A DNA stretch of 64,000 nucleotides from Halomonas urmiana (GCF_005780185.1 NZ_VBUI01000014.1:55629-119628); one strand, 5' to 3'. Positions 1 through 11,922 are shown, numbered from the stretch's first letter. Numbers and translations: made by a program. Notes: generated from the sequence alone by a model not told the origin.

Positions 1-221
1 CTCCTGCTAGGGGTGACGGAATCGGTGTTCCTCCATTACAGCACAGGCAGTCGATACACGAAGAGTCCACGCAGAAGAACAAAAAGGATGAGTAAACGCC
101 GGCTTTTTCACCAGAAAATCTTCTATGAGAAAAGGCGTCTACAGAAAACCCTGTGGCCAGGAACGAGCGGCCATGCCTCCCACGCACGGGAGACAGGCAC
201 CTCCCCTGCCCGCTCACCGGG
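1..221. other. Intergenic edge region, nothing assigned
   Basis: This stretch is noticeably more AT-rich than the rest of the window. I see no convincing reading frame, tRNA or strong terminator in it. It lies 3' of the minus-strand DUF2007 gene and could hold the promoter or 3' end of a gene outside the window. Confidence 0.4.
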
Positions 222-548
222 CTAGTCCGCTCCCTCTCGGGTGGCGCCGCAGTGCCAGCAGGTGTCGAAGGCGCCCTCGAGGCGCTCGCCGCAGCCGGGA
301 CAGATCCAGGCCGGGCGCTCGCTCCCCCCGTGGAGGGCCTGGCGAATCAGCGCCTCGGCCCGCTCGCGGTTGTGGGGCGCCACCCAGACCTCCGGCTCGC
401 ACTCGCCCAGCGGCAGCTCGCCGGCGCCGCCGCCCAGGGTCAGGTTACGCAGCTCCACCGGGATGCCGGCCGCGGTCAGCACGTTATGCACGTGGCTGAC
501 CAGCAGCGCATTGGAATGGGCGAAGGCGCGAACGTACCCGGGCACCAT
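222..548 (-). CDS. DUF2007 / zinc-ribbon putative signal-transducing protein
   Basis: A 108-aa soluble protein. The N-terminal ~70 residues look like the DUF2007 fold, a small ferredoxin-like domain seen alone or fused to other modules. The C-terminus carries a zinc ribbon, CPGC followed about 15 residues later by CWHC (roughly residues 83-102). No enzymatic motif is visible, and the 'signal transducing' label for the family is only a prediction. It begins 6 nt after the rlmI stop on the same strand, so it is probably the last gene of a mutM-rlmI-DUF2007 transcript. The zinc ribbon suggests metal-stabilised protein or nucleic-acid contact; the partner is unknown. Confidence 0.75.
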   Translation of the reverse strand: MVPGYVRAFAHSNALLVSHVHNVLTAAGIPVELRNLTLGGGAGELPLGECEPEVWVAPHNRERAEALIRQALHGGSERPAWICPGCGERLEGAFDTCWHCGATREGAD

Positions 549-554
549 GGCGAG

Positions 555-1748
555 CTAGTCCCGGAAGACGCGCACGCCCAGGGCCTTCAGGTAGGCGGTC
601 TCGGGAATCGCCGGATGCACCGGATGATCCGGCCCCTGATGGCCCTGGAAGAGGATCTGGCCCTGGCGGTCCTGGTGGCGCACCGCGCCGCGCACCACGT
701 CGACCAGGCGCTCCGGGGCCAGGTGCATGGAGCAGGAGGCCGAGAGCAGCAGGCCATCGCGGCCGAGCAGGCGCATCGCCTCGCGGTTGAGCTTGCCGTA
801 GGCCCGCTCGCCGTTGGGGATGTCCTTGCGCTTGCGGATAAAGGCCGGCGGGTCGAGGATCACCACGTCGAACTCCTCCCCCTCGGCCTTGAGGGCGGCG
901 AGCACCTCGAAGGCATCGCCCTCGCCCACCGCCACCTGCTCCTGCAGGCCGTTGAGGGTGGCGTTCTCTGCGACCCGCTCGAGGGCCGCGCCGGAGGCAT
1001 CCACGCAGAGCACCTCGCTGGCGCCGCTGGCCGCGGCCTGCACGCCCCAGCCGCCGACGTAACTGAACAGGTCCAGCACCCGCTTGCCGGCCACCAGGCC
1101 GTTGAGCCAGGTGCGATTGACCCGGTGATCATAGAACCAGCCGGTCTTCTGGCCGTCGAGCACCGGCGCGACGAAGCGCACGCCGTTCTCCTCCAGCAGC
1201 ACCTGGTCGGGCAGCGTGCCCTTCACCACCTCGACGCTGGCCTCGAGGCCCTCCTGGCGACGCCCGCTGGTGTCGTTGCGGAAGACCACGGCCGCCGGCG
1301 AGAGCACCTTGTCCAGGGCATCGAGCAACTCATCGGCCACGGCCTGCATGCCGGCGGTGTTGAGCTGGACCACGACGACATCGCCGAAGCGGTCGATGAT
1401 GAGCCCCGGCAGCAGGTCGCCCTCGCCGTGCACCAGGCGGTAAAAGGGCTTGGCGAAGAGCCGCTGACGCAGGGCCAGCGCCTGGTTCAGGCGGTGCACC
1501 AGCAGCGAGCGGTCGAGCCCTTGCTGGGGGTCGCGGGAGACCATTCGCGCGCAGATCAACGAGTGCGGATTGACGTAGGCCACTCCCATGCCCTTGCCGT
1601 TGGCGGCCTCGACCACCACCTGCGCCCCGGCCTCGATCTCCTTGAGCGGCGTGGCCTGGATGTCGATCTCGTTGGAATAGAGCCACAGATGGCCGGCCTT
1701 GAGGCGACGGTCGGCATGCTTCTTCAGGCGCAGGGTGTGCTGGGTCAT
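555..1748 (-). CDS. rlmI: 23S rRNA m5C1962 methyltransferase RlmI
   Basis: A 397-aa SAM-dependent methyltransferase (E. coli RlmI is 396 aa). It methylates cytosine 1962 of 23S rRNA. The N-terminal part (about 1-75) matches the PUA RNA-binding domain. The SAM-binding motif VLDLFSYVGG lies near residue 223, the DPPAF motif near 300, and the catalytic-cysteine segment SASCSMH near 340. The reading frame stays open upstream through mutM, but that extension is arginine/proline-rich and antisense-like in composition. The start MTQHTLRLKKHADRR matches the family N-terminus. It follows mutM by 29 nt and precedes the DUF2007 gene by 6 nt. Confidence 0.92.
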   Translation of the reverse strand: MTQHTLRLKKHADRRLKAGHLWLYSNEIDIQATPLKEIEAGAQVVVEAANGKGMGVAYVNPHSLICARMVSRDPQQGLDRSLLVHRLNQALALRQRLFAKPFYRLVHGEGDLLPGLIIDRFGDVVVVQLNTAGMQAVADELLDALDKVLSPAAVVFRNDTSGRRQEGLEASVEVVKGTLPDQVLLEENGVRFVAPVLDGQKTGWFYDHRVNRTWLNGLVAGKRVLDLFSYVGGWGVQAAASGASEVLCVDASGAALERVAENATLNGLQEQVAVGEGDAFEVLAALKAEGEEFDVVILDPPAFIRKRKDIPNGERAYGKLNREAMRLLGRDGLLLSASCSMHLAPERLVDVVRGAVRHQDRQGQILFQGHQGPDHPVHPAIPETAYLKALGVRVFRD

Positions 1749-1777
1749 GGGGGTCTCGCAGGGGAAAGAGGGATCGT

Positions 1778-2614
1778 TCAGGTCTGGCACTGGCCGCAGA
1801 ACACGCTGGCCCGCTGGCCCAGGGTCACCAGGCGAAGCTCGGCGCCGCAGCGCCGGCAGGGCTCGCCGTCGCGGCCGTAGACATTGAGGCGCTGCTTGAA
1901 ATAGCCGGGCTCGCCGGTGCCGCCGACGAAGTCGCGCAGGGTGGTGCCGCCCTGGGAGATGGCGGCCGCCAGCACCTCGCGTACCGCCGCCGCGAGGCGG
2001 TCGTAGCGCTCTCGGGCGATGCGCCCGGCGGCCCGGCGCGGGTCGATGCCGGCCAGGAACAGCGCCTCGGCGGCGTAGATGTTGCCCACGCCCACCACCA
2101 CGGCGTGGTCCATCAGGAAGGGCTTCACCGCGAGGCGCCGGCGGCGGGACATCTCGAAGAGCCGGGCGCCGTCGAAGGCGTCGGACAGCGGTTCCGGCCC
2201 CAGCCGGGCGAGGCGCGCATCCGGCGCCGGGCCCTCGGCCAGCCAGTCGACGAAGCCGAAGCGGCGCGGGTCGTGGTAGCGCAGGATGCCGCCATCGTCG
2301 AGCACCAGGTCGACGTGGTCGTGCTTCTTCGGCAGATCGCCGAGGCGGGCGAGCCGCAGGCTGCCGGACATGCCCAGGTGCCACAGCAGGGTGCCGGTCG
2401 AGCCGACAGCGTCCGGGGTCGACAGCGGCACCAGCAGGTACTTGGCGCGGCGCGCGAGGGTGCCGATCCGCGCCCCGACCAGGCGCTCGACCAGGTCCGC
2501 CGGTACCGGCACGCGCAGGCGGGCCTGGCGGACGATCACCTCGGTAATCTCGCGACCCTCCACGTGGGGCGCGATGCCGCGGCGGGTGGTCTCGACTTCG
2601 GGCAACTCGGGCAT
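1778..2614 (-). CDS. mutM: Formamidopyrimidine-DNA glycosylase (Fpg/MutM)
   Basis: A 278-aa bifunctional DNA glycosylase/AP lyase that removes 8-oxoguanine and formamidopyrimidines. The mature N-terminus after Met is [12 protein letters not shown], which supplies the catalytic Pro1 and Glu2 and fixes the start; an in-frame Met 14 codons upstream is not used. The helix-two-turn-helix region is around [17 protein letters not shown], and the C-terminal zinc finger has CRRC and CGQC pairs (about residues 248-276). The length is slightly above the E. coli 269 aa. It lies downstream of rpmBG on the same strand, an arrangement also seen in enterics (radC-rpmBG-mutM). Confidence 0.96.
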   Translation of the reverse strand: MPELPEVETTRRGIAPHVEGREITEVIVRQARLRVPVPADLVERLVGARIGTLARRAKYLLVPLSTPDAVGSTGTLLWHLGMSGSLRLARLGDLPKKHDHVDLVLDDGGILRYHDPRRFGFVDWLAEGPAPDARLARLGPEPLSDAFDGARLFEMSRRRRLAVKPFLMDHAVVVGVGNIYAAEALFLAGIDPRRAAGRIARERYDRLAAAVREVLAAAISQGGTTLRDFVGGTGEPGYFKQRLNVYGRDGEPCRRCGAELRLVTLGQRASVFCGQCQT

Positions 2615-2642
2615 GGTCTCGTCCGGAGAAGCGAGGATACGC

Positions 2643-2669
2643 AAGAACCCGACCATCGGGCCGGGTTCA
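2643..2669 (-). terminator. Candidate hairpin terminator after rpmG
   Basis: Read on the minus strand, GAACCCG pairs with CGGGTTC across a 10-nt loop and is followed by TTGCG. It lies in the 94-bp gap between rpmG and mutM. The T tract is weak, so it may only attenuate read-through into mutM. Confidence 0.4.
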
Positions 2670-2708
2670 GGCTGACAGGCTCGTACCTGCGGTGGAAGCG
2701 ACCCAGTC

Positions 2709-2864
2709 TTACTTGATCTTGCCTTCCTTGTACATCACGTGCTTGCGGATCGTCGGATCAAACATCTTCTTCTCGAGCTTGTCCGGGGTGTTCCGCTTGT
2801 TCTTGTCGGTGGTGTAGAAGTGACCGGTACCGGCACTGGAAATCATTCGGATCTTGTCGCGCAT
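2709..2864 (-). CDS. rpmG: 50S ribosomal protein L33
   Basis: A 51-aa basic ribosomal protein, the usual L33 length. The start [19 protein letters not shown] and the internal [14 protein letters not shown] stretch are typical of the cysteine-free (non zinc-ribbon, C-minus) L33 type. It lies 24 nt downstream of rpmB on the same strand, the conserved rpmB-rpmG pair of gammaproteobacteria. L33 contacts the E site of the large subunit. Confidence 0.95.
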   Translation of the reverse strand: MRDKIRMISSAGTGHFYTTDKNKRNTPDKLEKKMFDPTIRKHVMYKEGKIK

Positions 2865-2888
2865 GACGGATATCTCCCTGTGGAACGC

Positions 2889-3125
2889 TTAGACGGCTTC
2901 GCCGCGCTTGCGAATGTCGCCGAGCACCGCCTCGATGCCCTTCTTGTCGATGATACGCATGCCCTTGGAGGAGACGCGCAGCTTGACGAAGCGCTTCTCG
3001 GACTCCACCCAGAAACGGTGGGAATGCAGATTCGGCACGAAACGACGACGCGTCTTGCGCTGGGAGTGTGAAACGTTGTTACCAGTCACCGGGCGTTTGC
3101 CGGTAACCTGACATACTTTGGACAT
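2889..3125 (-). CDS. rpmB: 50S ribosomal protein L28
   Basis: A 78-aa ribosomal protein starting [20 protein letters not shown], the hallmark L28 N-terminus. A Met four codons upstream is in frame but not conserved. The core [17 protein letters not shown] and the basic C-terminus match the family. It is the first gene of the rpmBG unit, about 110 bp downstream of a sigma70-like promoter at 3236-3264. L28 is needed for assembly of the 70S ribosome. Confidence 0.96.
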   Translation of the reverse strand: MSKVCQVTGKRPVTGNNVSHSQRKTRRRFVPNLHSHRFWVESEKRFVKLRVSSKGMRIIDKKGIEAVLGDIRKRGEAV

Positions 3126-3235
3126 GAGAGCCTCCAACCGCTTGGCCAGGTGTATAGACCTGAGTGTTCAAAACCTGTCGGGCAAACCGGGACGACCCCG
3201 TTGTCATTTGACCCAAGGGAATTCAAAGGCTGCAC

Positions 3236-3264
3236 TTTATACCAGAGACCGCCACGATCGGCAA
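3236..3264 (-). promoter_or_regulatory. Sigma70-like promoter for rpmBG
   Basis: On the minus strand a -35 TTGCCG (4/6 consensus) is followed by a 17-bp spacer and a -10 TATAAA (5/6). It lies between radC and rpmB, directed at rpmB. The rest of the 311-bp radC-rpmB gap shows no reading frame; a second TATAAT at 3384-3389 lacks a good -35. Confidence 0.6.
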
Positions 3265-3436
3265 GCGACGCGGCGATGATCCGATGGGGGCGTGGCATGG
3301 CCTGGCGACACCCGAGGGTGGCGCGGCATACGGCGATGACAGGCGGGGACCCGTACCAAAGGGCCCAGCGCAACCGGTGCGGCATTATAGCGACCCGCGA
3401 GCCTTTTTCCTATCATGATCCGATCTCGATGGCCCC

Positions 3437-4111
3437 TCAGAGCCAGCCGCGCTCGGCGAAGGAGACCACCTCCCCATCCCCCACCACGAAATGATCCAGC
3501 ACGCGAACCTCGAACAGCGCGAGCGCCTCGCGCAGCCGCTCGGTGATGCGCCGGTCGGCATCCGACGGCTCGGCCACCCCCGAGGGATGGTTGTGCGCGA
3601 AGATCACCGCCCCGGCACTCAGCGCCAGGGCACGCCTGGCCACCTCGCGGGGATAGACCGAGGCGCTGTCCAGGGTGCCGCGAAACAGCGACTCGTAGCG
3701 GATCACCCGGTGCTGGCTGTCGAGGAAGAGCGCGGCGAACTCCTCATGGCCGAGGTGGCGAAGCTTCGCGGCGAGATAGGCGCGCACCAGCGTGGGCGAC
3801 GTCAAGGCGTGACCGCGCTCGAGCTGGCTCGCGAGGTGGCGCCGCGACAGCTCCAGGGTGGCCTGGAGCTGCACGAAGGTGGCGGTGCCGATGCCGCGCT
3901 CGCCGCAGAAACGCGCCTGGTCGGCCTCGAGCAGCGGCCGCAGGCCGCCGAAGGCCGACAGCAGGTCGCGCGCCAGGTCCACCGCCGAACGGCCCGCCAC
4001 CCCCACACGCAGGAAGATCGCCAACAACTCCGCGTCGGAGAGCGCCTCCACGCCGAGTGCCAGCAGTTTCTCCCTGGGACGCTCCCCTTCCGGCCAGTCG
4101 CGAATCGACAT
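3437..4111 (-). CDS. radC: RadC-family JAB/MPN-domain protein
   Basis: A 224-aa protein with an N-terminal helix-hairpin-helix region (about 1-95) and a C-terminal JAB1/MPN metalloprotease-like domain. The metal-binding motif HNHPSG is at residues 173-178 with the following Asp near 184, and [15 protein letters not shown] is the conserved strand at 123-137. The cellular role of housekeeping RadC is unsettled; the early claim of a DNA-repair role in E. coli was withdrawn. It diverges from coaBC, as in Pseudomonas, with a gap of about 110 bp. Confidence 0.93.
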   Translation of the reverse strand: MSIRDWPEGERPREKLLALGVEALSDAELLAIFLRVGVAGRSAVDLARDLLSAFGGLRPLLEADQARFCGERGIGTATFVQLQATLELSRRHLASQLERGHALTSPTLVRAYLAAKLRHLGHEEFAALFLDSQHRVIRYESLFRGTLDSASVYPREVARRALALSAGAVIFAHNHPSGVAEPSDADRRITERLREALALFEVRVLDHFVVGDGEVVSFAERGWL

Positions 4112-4222
4112 CTCGGCCTCCCTGCCCGCCGTTGGTGACTATCAGTGTAGTCGTGACGGCGGCTACGCAAGGTCGGGCGCCGATGGTAAGGTATGAGGCC
4201 CGATTCCCGCTCGGATATCACC

Positions 4223-5494
4223 ATGTCTTCACTGCCCGGCCCACGGCGCAGCGGCCGCCCGAATGCGAGCCACCCGTACGCGGGCCGCCGCATCCTGCTC
4301 GGCATCAGTGCCGGCATCGCCGCCTACAAGAGCGCCCAGCTCGCCCGCCTGCTCAAGCAGGCCGGCTGCGAGGTGCGCGTGGTCATGACCGAGGGCGCCC
4401 AGGCCTTCATCACGCCACTGACGCTGCAGGCGCTGACCGGCGAGCCGGTGCGCACCTCGCTGCTCGACCCCGAGGCCGAGGCCGGCATGGGCCACATCGA
4501 GCTGGCCCGCTGGGCCGACACCATCCTGATCGCCCCGGCGACCGCCGACCTGATGGCGCGCCTCGCCCAGGGCCTGGCGAACGACCTGCTGACCACCCTG
4601 TGTCTGGCGAGCGACGCCGAGACGGTGATGGCCCCGGCCATGAACCAGGCCATGTGGCGCCACCCCGCCACACAGCGTAACGCCGACCGGCTCGCCCAGG
4701 ACGGCTGGCGGCTGCTGGGACCGGACAGCGGCGACCAGGCCTGCGGCGACGTGGGCCCGGGGCGGATGCTGGAGCCCGAGGCGATCGTCGCGTCGATGTG
4801 GGACGCCGCCGAGGCGCCCGAGGCCGAGGGCCTGATCGTCACTATTACCGCCGGCCCCACCCGCGAGGCGCTAGACCCGGTGCGCTACCTCTCCAACCAC
4901 AGCTCCGGCAAGATGGGCTACGCCCTGGCCGCCGCCGCGGCCTCGCTCGGAGCCAGGGTGAGGCTGATCAGCGGCCCGGTGACCCTGCCCACCCCCGAGG
5001 GCGTGGAGCGCATCGATGTGGAGAGCGCCCGGGAGATGCACGAGGCCGCCCAGCGGCTGGCGCCCGACAGCGATCTCTTCATCGGCTGCGCCGCCGTGGC
5101 CGACTACCGCGCCGAGACGGCCGCTGAGCACAAGATCAAGAAGGTCGACGGCGAGGACGATCTCACCCTGCACCTGATCAAGAACCCCGACATCATCGCC
5201 GCGGTGGCGGCCCTGGCCGATCGCCCCTTCGTGGTGGGCTTCGCCGCCGAGACCCGTGACCTCGAGGCCTATGCCCGGGACAAGCTGACCCGCAAGGGGC
5301 TGGACATGATCGTCGCCAACGACGTCTCCGATCCCGAGATCGGCTTCGGCACCGATCACAACGCCGCCCTGCTGATGTGGCGCGACGGCGAGGCCGAGGG
5401 CCGCGAGGCACTCTCGCCCCAGCCTAAGGCCCGCCTCGCCCTGGCGGTGATGCGCCGCGCCCTGGCCTGCCTGACGGCCCGCCACACCCCCTGA
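4223..5494 (+). CDS. coaBC: Bifunctional phosphopantothenoylcysteine decarboxylase / phosphopantothenate-cysteine ligase
   Basis: Two steps of coenzyme A synthesis in one polypeptide, 423 aa from this start. The N-terminal CoaC half is an FMN-dependent decarboxylase: the flavin-fold start [17 protein letters not shown], the catalytic-His strand [10 protein letters not shown], the PAMNQAMW motif and the Cys loop [11 protein letters not shown] are visible. The CoaB half begins near [18 protein letters not shown] and has HSSGKMG and KIKK. An in-frame ATG at 4193 would add 10 residues, but neither start has a strong ribosome site, so the start is uncertain. It heads the coaBC-dut-algC-argB-slmA set. 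Confidence 0.94.
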   Translation: MSSLPGPRRSGRPNASHPYAGRRILLGISAGIAAYKSAQLARLLKQAGCEVRVVMTEGAQAFITPLTLQALTGEPVRTSLLDPEAEAGMGHIELARWADTILIAPATADLMARLAQGLANDLLTTLCLASDAETVMAPAMNQAMWRHPATQRNADRLAQDGWRLLGPDSGDQACGDVGPGRMLEPEAIVASMWDAAEAPEAEGLIVTITAGPTREALDPVRYLSNHSSGKMGYALAAAAASLGARVRLISGPVTLPTPEGVERIDVESAREMHEAAQRLAPDSDLFIGCAAVADYRAETAAEHKIKKVDGEDDLTLHLIKNPDIIAAVAALADRPFVVGFAAETRDLEAYARDKLTRKGLDMIVANDVSDPEIGFGTDHNAALLMWRDGEAEGREALSPQPKARLALAVMRRALACLTARHTP

Positions 5495-5516
5495 CACCAC
5501 ACCCCGAGGAGCCCCG

Positions 5517-5984
5517 ATGTCTCTCGCCCCAGAACGCCCGCGTCTCGCCGTCAAGCTGCTCGATGAGCGCCTGCGCGACGTGATGCCCCGCTATGCCACC
5601 GACGGCTCCGCCGGCATGGACCTGCACGCCCTGCTCGATGCCCCGCTGACGCTCGCGCCCGGCCAGTGCGAGCTGATCCGCACCGGGCTCGCCATCCACA
5701 TCGCCGACCCGGGCCTCGCCGGCATGATCCTGCCCCGCTCGGGCCTGGGCCATAAGCACGGCATCGTGCTGGGCAACCTGGTCGGCCTGATCGACTCCGA
5801 CTACCAGGGCGAGCTGATGATCTCCACCTGGAATCGCGGCCAGGCGCCCTTCACCATCGAGCCCTTCGAGCGACTGGCCCAGTACGTGCTCGTGCCGGTG
5901 GTGCAGGCCGAGCTCGAGATCGTCGACGACTTCGACGAAAGCCGTCGCGGCGACGGCGGCTTCGGCAGCTCAGGCCGGCGCTGA
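5517..5984 (+). CDS. dut: Deoxyuridine 5'-triphosphate nucleotidohydrolase (dUTPase)
   Basis: A 155-aa trimeric dUTPase that hydrolyses dUTP to dUMP and pyrophosphate, keeping uracil out of DNA and feeding dTMP synthesis. The five conserved motifs are visible in order: [25 protein letters not shown] (with the catalytic Asp), the [11 protein letters not shown] strand, and the glycine-rich C-terminal [10 protein letters not shown] that closes over the active site. It starts 22 nt after coaBC; a GAGGAG stretch in the gap is a good ribosome site. Confidence 0.97.
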   Translation: MSLAPERPRLAVKLLDERLRDVMPRYATDGSAGMDLHALLDAPLTLAPGQCELIRTGLAIHIADPGLAGMILPRSGLGHKHGIVLGNLVGLIDSDYQGELMISTWNRGQAPFTIEPFERLAQYVLVPVVQAELEIVDDFDESRRGDGGFGSSGRR

Positions 5985-6007
5985 GCCTCTCGCTCCCTTC
6001 ACAACGG

Positions 6008-8384
<2,377 letters not shown>

Positions 8385-8487
8385 ACGCCGGTGACCTGGC
8401 TTGCTTGAGCCAGCCACAGAAGCTGGCCCTAAGAGCCGTGCCCCACGGGGCCGGCCCGATCCACCCGACCGACAAGAACATAACCAC

Positions 8488-9099
8488 ATGACGCAGGAAA
8501 CCCACACCCCCAGCCGCCGCGAGAAGATCCTGCAGGGCCTGGCGCTGATGCTGGAGGAAGACAGCGGCAAGCGCATCACCGTGGCCGCACTGGCCCGCCA
8601 GGTCGGTGTCTCGGAGGCGGCGCTCTATCGCCACTTCCCGAGCAAGGCGCGGATGTTCGAGGGCCTGATCGCGTTCATCGAAGAGAGCCTCTTCGAGCGC
8701 ATCGGCCGGATCCTCGAGGAGGTCCCCGAGGCGGTGCCACGCTGCGGCCAGATCCTCACCCTGGTGCTGGCCTTCGCCGAGAAGAACCCGGGCCTCTCGC
8801 GCCTGCTCGGCGGCGACGCCCTGACCGGCGAGACGGCCAGACTGCGCCTTCGCATCCATCAGCTCTTCGAGCGCCTGGAGACCCAGCTCAAGCAAGTGCT
8901 GCGCGAGGCCGAACTGCGCGAGGGACGCCGCACCGCCCTGCCGGCCTCCGCCGCCGCCAACTTGATGCTGGCCCAGCTCGAAGGGCAGATCTCGCGCTAC
9001 GTGCGCAGCGACTTCCGCCACCGCCCCACCGAACACTGGGACGATCAGTGGCCGCTGCTCTCGGCACAGCTCTTGCGCCCCGCGACGCAGACGGCTTAG
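8488..9099 (+). CDS. slmA: Nucleoid occlusion factor SlmA
   Basis: A 203-aa TetR-fold DNA-binding protein that, bound to chromosomal sites, disrupts FtsZ polymers and stops septation over the nucleoid. The N-terminal helix-turn-helix ITVAALARQVGVSEAALY with YRHFPSK is nearly the SlmA signature, and the C-terminal FRHRPTEHWDDQWPLL matches the family. The ATG at 8488 is chosen over the open upstream frame. SlmA next to dut is conserved across gammaproteobacteria. Its stop codon is followed immediately by a 7-bp tandem repeat. Confidence 0.93.
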   Translation: MTQETHTPSRREKILQGLALMLEEDSGKRITVAALARQVGVSEAALYRHFPSKARMFEGLIAFIEESLFERIGRILEEVPEAVPRCGQILTLVLAFAEKNPGLSRLLGGDALTGETARLRLRIHQLFERLETQLKQVLREAELREGRRTALPASAAANLMLAQLEGQISRYVRSDFRHRPTEHWDDQWPLLSAQLLRPATQTA

Positions 9100-9169
9100 A
9101 GCGCCGAGCGCCGAGCGCCGAGCGCCGAGCGCCGAGCGCCGAGCGCCGAGCGCCGAGCGCCGAGCGCCG
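9100..9169 (+). repeat. Heptanucleotide tandem repeat, 10 copies of AGCGCCG
   Basis: Ten perfect head-to-tail copies of AGCGCCG begin at the base after the slmA TAG stop. It has no gene of its own. The AGCNNNN period is shared with other 3'-flanking repeats at 9271-9298, 29046-29094, 29138-29165 and 30752-30779. Confidence 0.95.
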
Positions 9170-9206
9170 TAGAATGATGCCTGGGCGATGCAGAGTATCA
9201 ACGAAG

Positions 9207-9237
9207 AAACCCACCGGATGCGACATCCGGTGGGTTT
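9207..9237. terminator. Bidirectional terminator between slmA and rpoH
   Basis: A perfect 14-bp stem (9207-9220 with 9224-9237) with a 3-nt loop, flanked by A/T-rich ends on both sides (TTTCTC to the right, TTTCTTCG on the other strand). It can end slmA and rpoH transcripts, which converge here. Confidence 0.9.
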
Positions 9238-9270
9238 CTCGTTGTGTGCCTTGGCACCTGCCGCCCGTCG

Positions 9271-9298
9271 CTGAGCTCGGCGCTTTCAGCTTGACGCT
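9271..9298 (-). repeat. Degenerate AGCNNNN heptad run 3' of rpoH
   Basis: Read in the direction of rpoH, one base after its TGA, come AGCGTCA, AGCTGAA, AGCGCCG and AGCTCAG. The third unit is identical to the perfect repeat after slmA, and the period is again 7 bp. Confidence 0.7.
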
Positions 9299-9299
9299 G

Positions 9300-10166
9300 T
9301 CACGCCGCCAGGGCATCCCCGATCTGCTGGCGGATCTTCTTCATGGCGTTCTTCTCGAGCTGGCGGATCCGCTCGGCGGAGACGCCGTAGACGTCGGCCA
9401 GCTCGTGCAGGGTAGCCTTGCCGTCGCCGAGCCAGCGGCGCTGCAGGATGTCTCGCGAACGCTCATCGAGGGCCGCGAGAGCCGTCTGCAAGCGCTGGGT
9501 GGCGTCCTGCTCCCAGTCGCTGTCCTCGAGCTGGGTGGCCGGGTCGGCACTGGCATCGTCGAGGAAGTGTACCGGCGCCTGGTAGGCGGACTCGTCGTCC
9601 TCGCCGGGCGCGGCATCGAAGCCGGCGTCGTGGGCCGACAGGCGACCCTCCATCTCGCGCACCACCTCGGGCTTGACGTCCAGATCCTTGGCGATCGCCT
9701 CGACCTCGTCGCTGTTCAGCCAGGCCAGGCGCTTCTTGGCGCCGCGCAGGTTGAAGAACAACTTGCGCTGGGCCTTGGTGGTGGCGATCTTGACGATGCG
9801 CCAGTTGCGCAGCACGAACTCGTGGATCTCGGCCTTGATCCAGTGCACGGCGAAGGAGACCAGCCGCACCCCCTGGTTCGGATCGAAGCGCTTGACGGCC
9901 TTCATCAGGCCGACGTTGCCCTCCTGGATCAAGTCCGCCTGGGGCAGGCCGTAGCCGGAGTAACTGCGGGCGATATAGACGACGAAGCGCAGATGCGACA
10001 GCACCAGGCGGCGAGCCGCCTCCAGGTCCCCCTCGTCGTGAAGCCGGAAGGCGAGATCGCGCTCCTCTTCGACGGTCAGCATGGGAATGCCGTTGACCGC
10101 CTGGATGTAGCCGTTCAGGTCATGACCCGGGGAGAGTTGACCCACCGGCAGAAGACTGGTGCTCAT
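9300..10166 (-). CDS. rpoH: RNA polymerase sigma-32 factor (heat shock)
   Basis: A 288-aa sigma70-family factor directing RNA polymerase to heat-shock promoters. Region 2 contains [19 protein letters not shown]; the RpoH box QRKLFFNLR lies near residue 134; region 4 ends [16 protein letters not shown]. The start [14 protein letters not shown] is preferred over a Met nine codons earlier. It lies downstream of ftsY-ftsE-ftsX on the same strand, the order found in E. coli. In E. coli, rpoH mRNA structure and DnaK/FtsH control this factor; that cannot be judged here. Confidence 0.96.
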   Translation of the reverse strand: MSTSLLPVGQLSPGHDLNGYIQAVNGIPMLTVEEERDLAFRLHDEGDLEAARRLVLSHLRFVVYIARSYSGYGLPQADLIQEGNVGLMKAVKRFDPNQGVRLVSFAVHWIKAEIHEFVLRNWRIVKIATTKAQRKLFFNLRGAKKRLAWLNSDEVEAIAKDLDVKPEVVREMEGRLSAHDAGFDAAPGEDDESAYQAPVHFLDDASADPATQLEDSDWEQDATQRLQTALAALDERSRDILQRRWLGDGKATLHELADVYGVSAERIRQLEKNAMKKIRQQIGDALAA

Positions 10167-10285
10167 GTGCAGGTTGTCTCCTTCGAAGCCCATAGTGCTG
10201 TACGTGATCGCTGACTACGACGATAAAAGCCGTTGAAAGTTCCGAAAATGCTCGCATATTGCGAGGAATCAGCCGGCCGCCTGCC

Positions 10286-11257
10286 TCAGCGCGGTCGGAT
10301 CTCCGCTAGGTGCCGATTCACGGCCAGCCAGGCACCCAGCCAGCCAAGCAGTGTACTACAGCCCAACAATATTGTAGACCCTTCCCCCCCCAGCCGCGGC
10401 AGGGCGAAACTGGCGCCATAGCTGGCCGCCAGGGCGGAGACCGGGGCCGCCAACCAGTCGCTGCCGAGGCTCAACAGGCCCCAGGCCAGCAGGCCGCCGC
10501 CGAGGCCGAACCAGGCGCCGCTGTAGAGAAAGGGGCGCCGCACGAAGGCATGGGTGGCACCGATCAGGGTAACCACTTCGATCTCCTGGCGGCGGCTCTC
10601 CACGGCCAGCCGAATGGTGTTGCCGACCACCAGCAGCACCCCGAGCGCGAACAGCACGCCCAGCGCCAGGGTGACACGCTGGCCGAGCGCGGCGAGGTGG
10701 CGCAGGCGCTCCAGCCAGGCGAGATCTAGGCGCACCTCGTCGACGCCGGGCACCGCCGCCAGGCCATCGGCGAGCCGGCGCACCGCCTCGGGGGCGGCAT
10801 CGGCGGGGCGCACCACCACGCTTGCCGGCAGCGGGTTCGTCTCGAGCCGCGCCAGGGCGTCCTTTAGCCCCAGCGCCTGCTGGAACTCGGCCATGCCCTC
10901 GGCGGCGGTGATCAGCCGAGTGGACGCCACGCCCGCCTGGGCGGCCAGGGCCTGCTCGATGCGCCCGGCCTCGGCCTCGCCGACCTCCTCGTCCAGGTAG
11001 GTGGTGAGGGTGGCGCTCTGCTCCAGCTGGGCATCGAGCAGGCGGGCGCTGTCGAGGGTCAGCCACAGGCCGGCCGGCAGCACCAGGGCGATGGCGATGG
11101 CCAGCATGGTCAACAGGCTGCCCAGGGGCCGGCGCAGCAGCCGGCGTGCGCTGTCGACGGCCATGGCGCGGTGGTGACGGGCCCAGGCGCGCCAGCGCAG
11201 GACATTTCTCGGCCGATGCGTGCGGGCGCCGCGGGGCGACGGCTCGGGGCGACTCAT
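10286..11257 (-). CDS. ftsX: Cell division protein FtsX
   Basis: A 323-aa inner-membrane permease-like protein that pairs with FtsE to regulate septal peptidoglycan hydrolysis through EnvC-type activators. It shows one membrane segment near residues 46-68 (LLTMLAIAIALVLPAG), a periplasmic domain of about 125 residues, then three more membrane segments. The cytoplasmic N-terminus is basic. Its ATG overlaps the ftsE stop in an ATGA, implying translational coupling. Confidence 0.93.
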   Translation of the reverse strand: MSRPEPSPRGARTHRPRNVLRWRAWARHHRAMAVDSARRLLRRPLGSLLTMLAIAIALVLPAGLWLTLDSARLLDAQLEQSATLTTYLDEEVGEAEAGRIEQALAAQAGVASTRLITAAEGMAEFQQALGLKDALARLETNPLPASVVVRPADAAPEAVRRLADGLAAVPGVDEVRLDLAWLERLRHLAALGQRVTLALGVLFALGVLLVVGNTIRLAVESRRQEIEVVTLIGATHAFVRRPFLYSGAWFGLGGGLLAWGLLSLGSDWLAAPVSALAASYGASFALPRLGGEGSTILLGCSTLLGWLGAWLAVNRHLAEIRPR

Positions 11258-11922
11258 GCGACCTCCTCGTCGGCCACCAGGCGGCCCTCGCTCAGCCGCA
11301 GGGTGCGGTGGCGCAGCCGGGCGATCAGCGCCAGGTCATGGCTGGCGACCATCACCGTGGTGCCGATGCGGTTGAAGTCCTCGAACAGCCCCATGATATC
11401 GGCGGAGAGCTGCGGGTCGAGGTTGCCGGTGGGCTCGTCGGCCAGCAGCAGCGCCGGCTTGTTGACCACCGCCCGGGCGATGCCCACCCGCTGCTGCTCG
11501 CCGCCGGAGAGTTCGATGGGCAGAGCCTCCTCGCGATGCAGCAGGCCCACCTTGTCGAGCGCCGCCCGCACCCGGCGAGCGGCCTCGCGGCGCTCGATGC
11601 CCTGGATCTCCAGCGGCAACGCCACGTTGTGGTAGATCGAGCGGTCGAAGAGCAGCTGATGATCCTGGAAGACCACCCCGATCTGGCGGCGATAGAAGGG
11701 AATCTGGCTGTGGTGCAGGCGGTCGATGTCGTGGCCCGCCACCCGCACCCGACCGCGACTGGGCCGCTCCAGGCGCATGATCAGCCGCAGCAGCGAGCTC
11801 TTGCCCGCCCCGGAGTGGCCGGTCAGGAAGACCATCTCGCCGCGGCGTACGCGGAAGTCGATGTTGGCGAGCGCATCATAGCGCCCTCCATAGCGCTTGC
11901 CGACGTGCTCGAAGGCGATCAT
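11254..11922 (-). CDS. ftsE: Cell division ATP-binding protein FtsE
   Basis: A 222-aa ABC ATPase, the partner of FtsX. Walker A is GHSGAGKSS (about residue 35), the Q-loop is VVFQDHQLL, the signature is LSGGEQQRVGIARA (about 139), and Walker B is LLADEPTGNLD. The length equals E. coli FtsE. It overlaps both neighbours by ATGA junctions (ftsY stop at 11919; ftsX start at 11257), so ftsY-ftsE-ftsX is a tightly coupled operon. Confidence 0.96.
   Translation of the reverse strand: MIAFEHVGKRYGGRYDALANIDFRVRRGEMVFLTGHSGAGKSSLLRLIMRLERPSRGRVRVAGHDIDRLHHSQIPFYRRQIGVVFQDHQLLFDRSIYHNVALPLEIQGIERREAARRVRAALDKVGLLHREEALPIELSGGEQQRVGIARAVVNKPALLLADEPTGNLDPQLSADIMGLFEDFNRIGTTVMVASHDLALIARLRHRTLRLSEGRLVADEEVA

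Noticed and set aside
13..225. 70-aa open frame at the left edge
   Set aside because: No ribosome site and no recognisable sequence.
1749..2384. Upstream extension of the rlmI frame to 609 aa
   Set aside because: The extra part is Arg/Pro-rich, overlaps mutM in another frame, and the family N-terminus starts at 1748.
3384..3389. Perfect TATAAT as the rpmBG promoter
   Set aside because: No acceptable -35 at 16-18 bp; the 3236-3264 pair is better.
9100..9169. Possible CRISPR or coding repeat
   Set aside because: The unit is 7 bp with no spacers; frames through it (ERRAPSA-type) have no other support.
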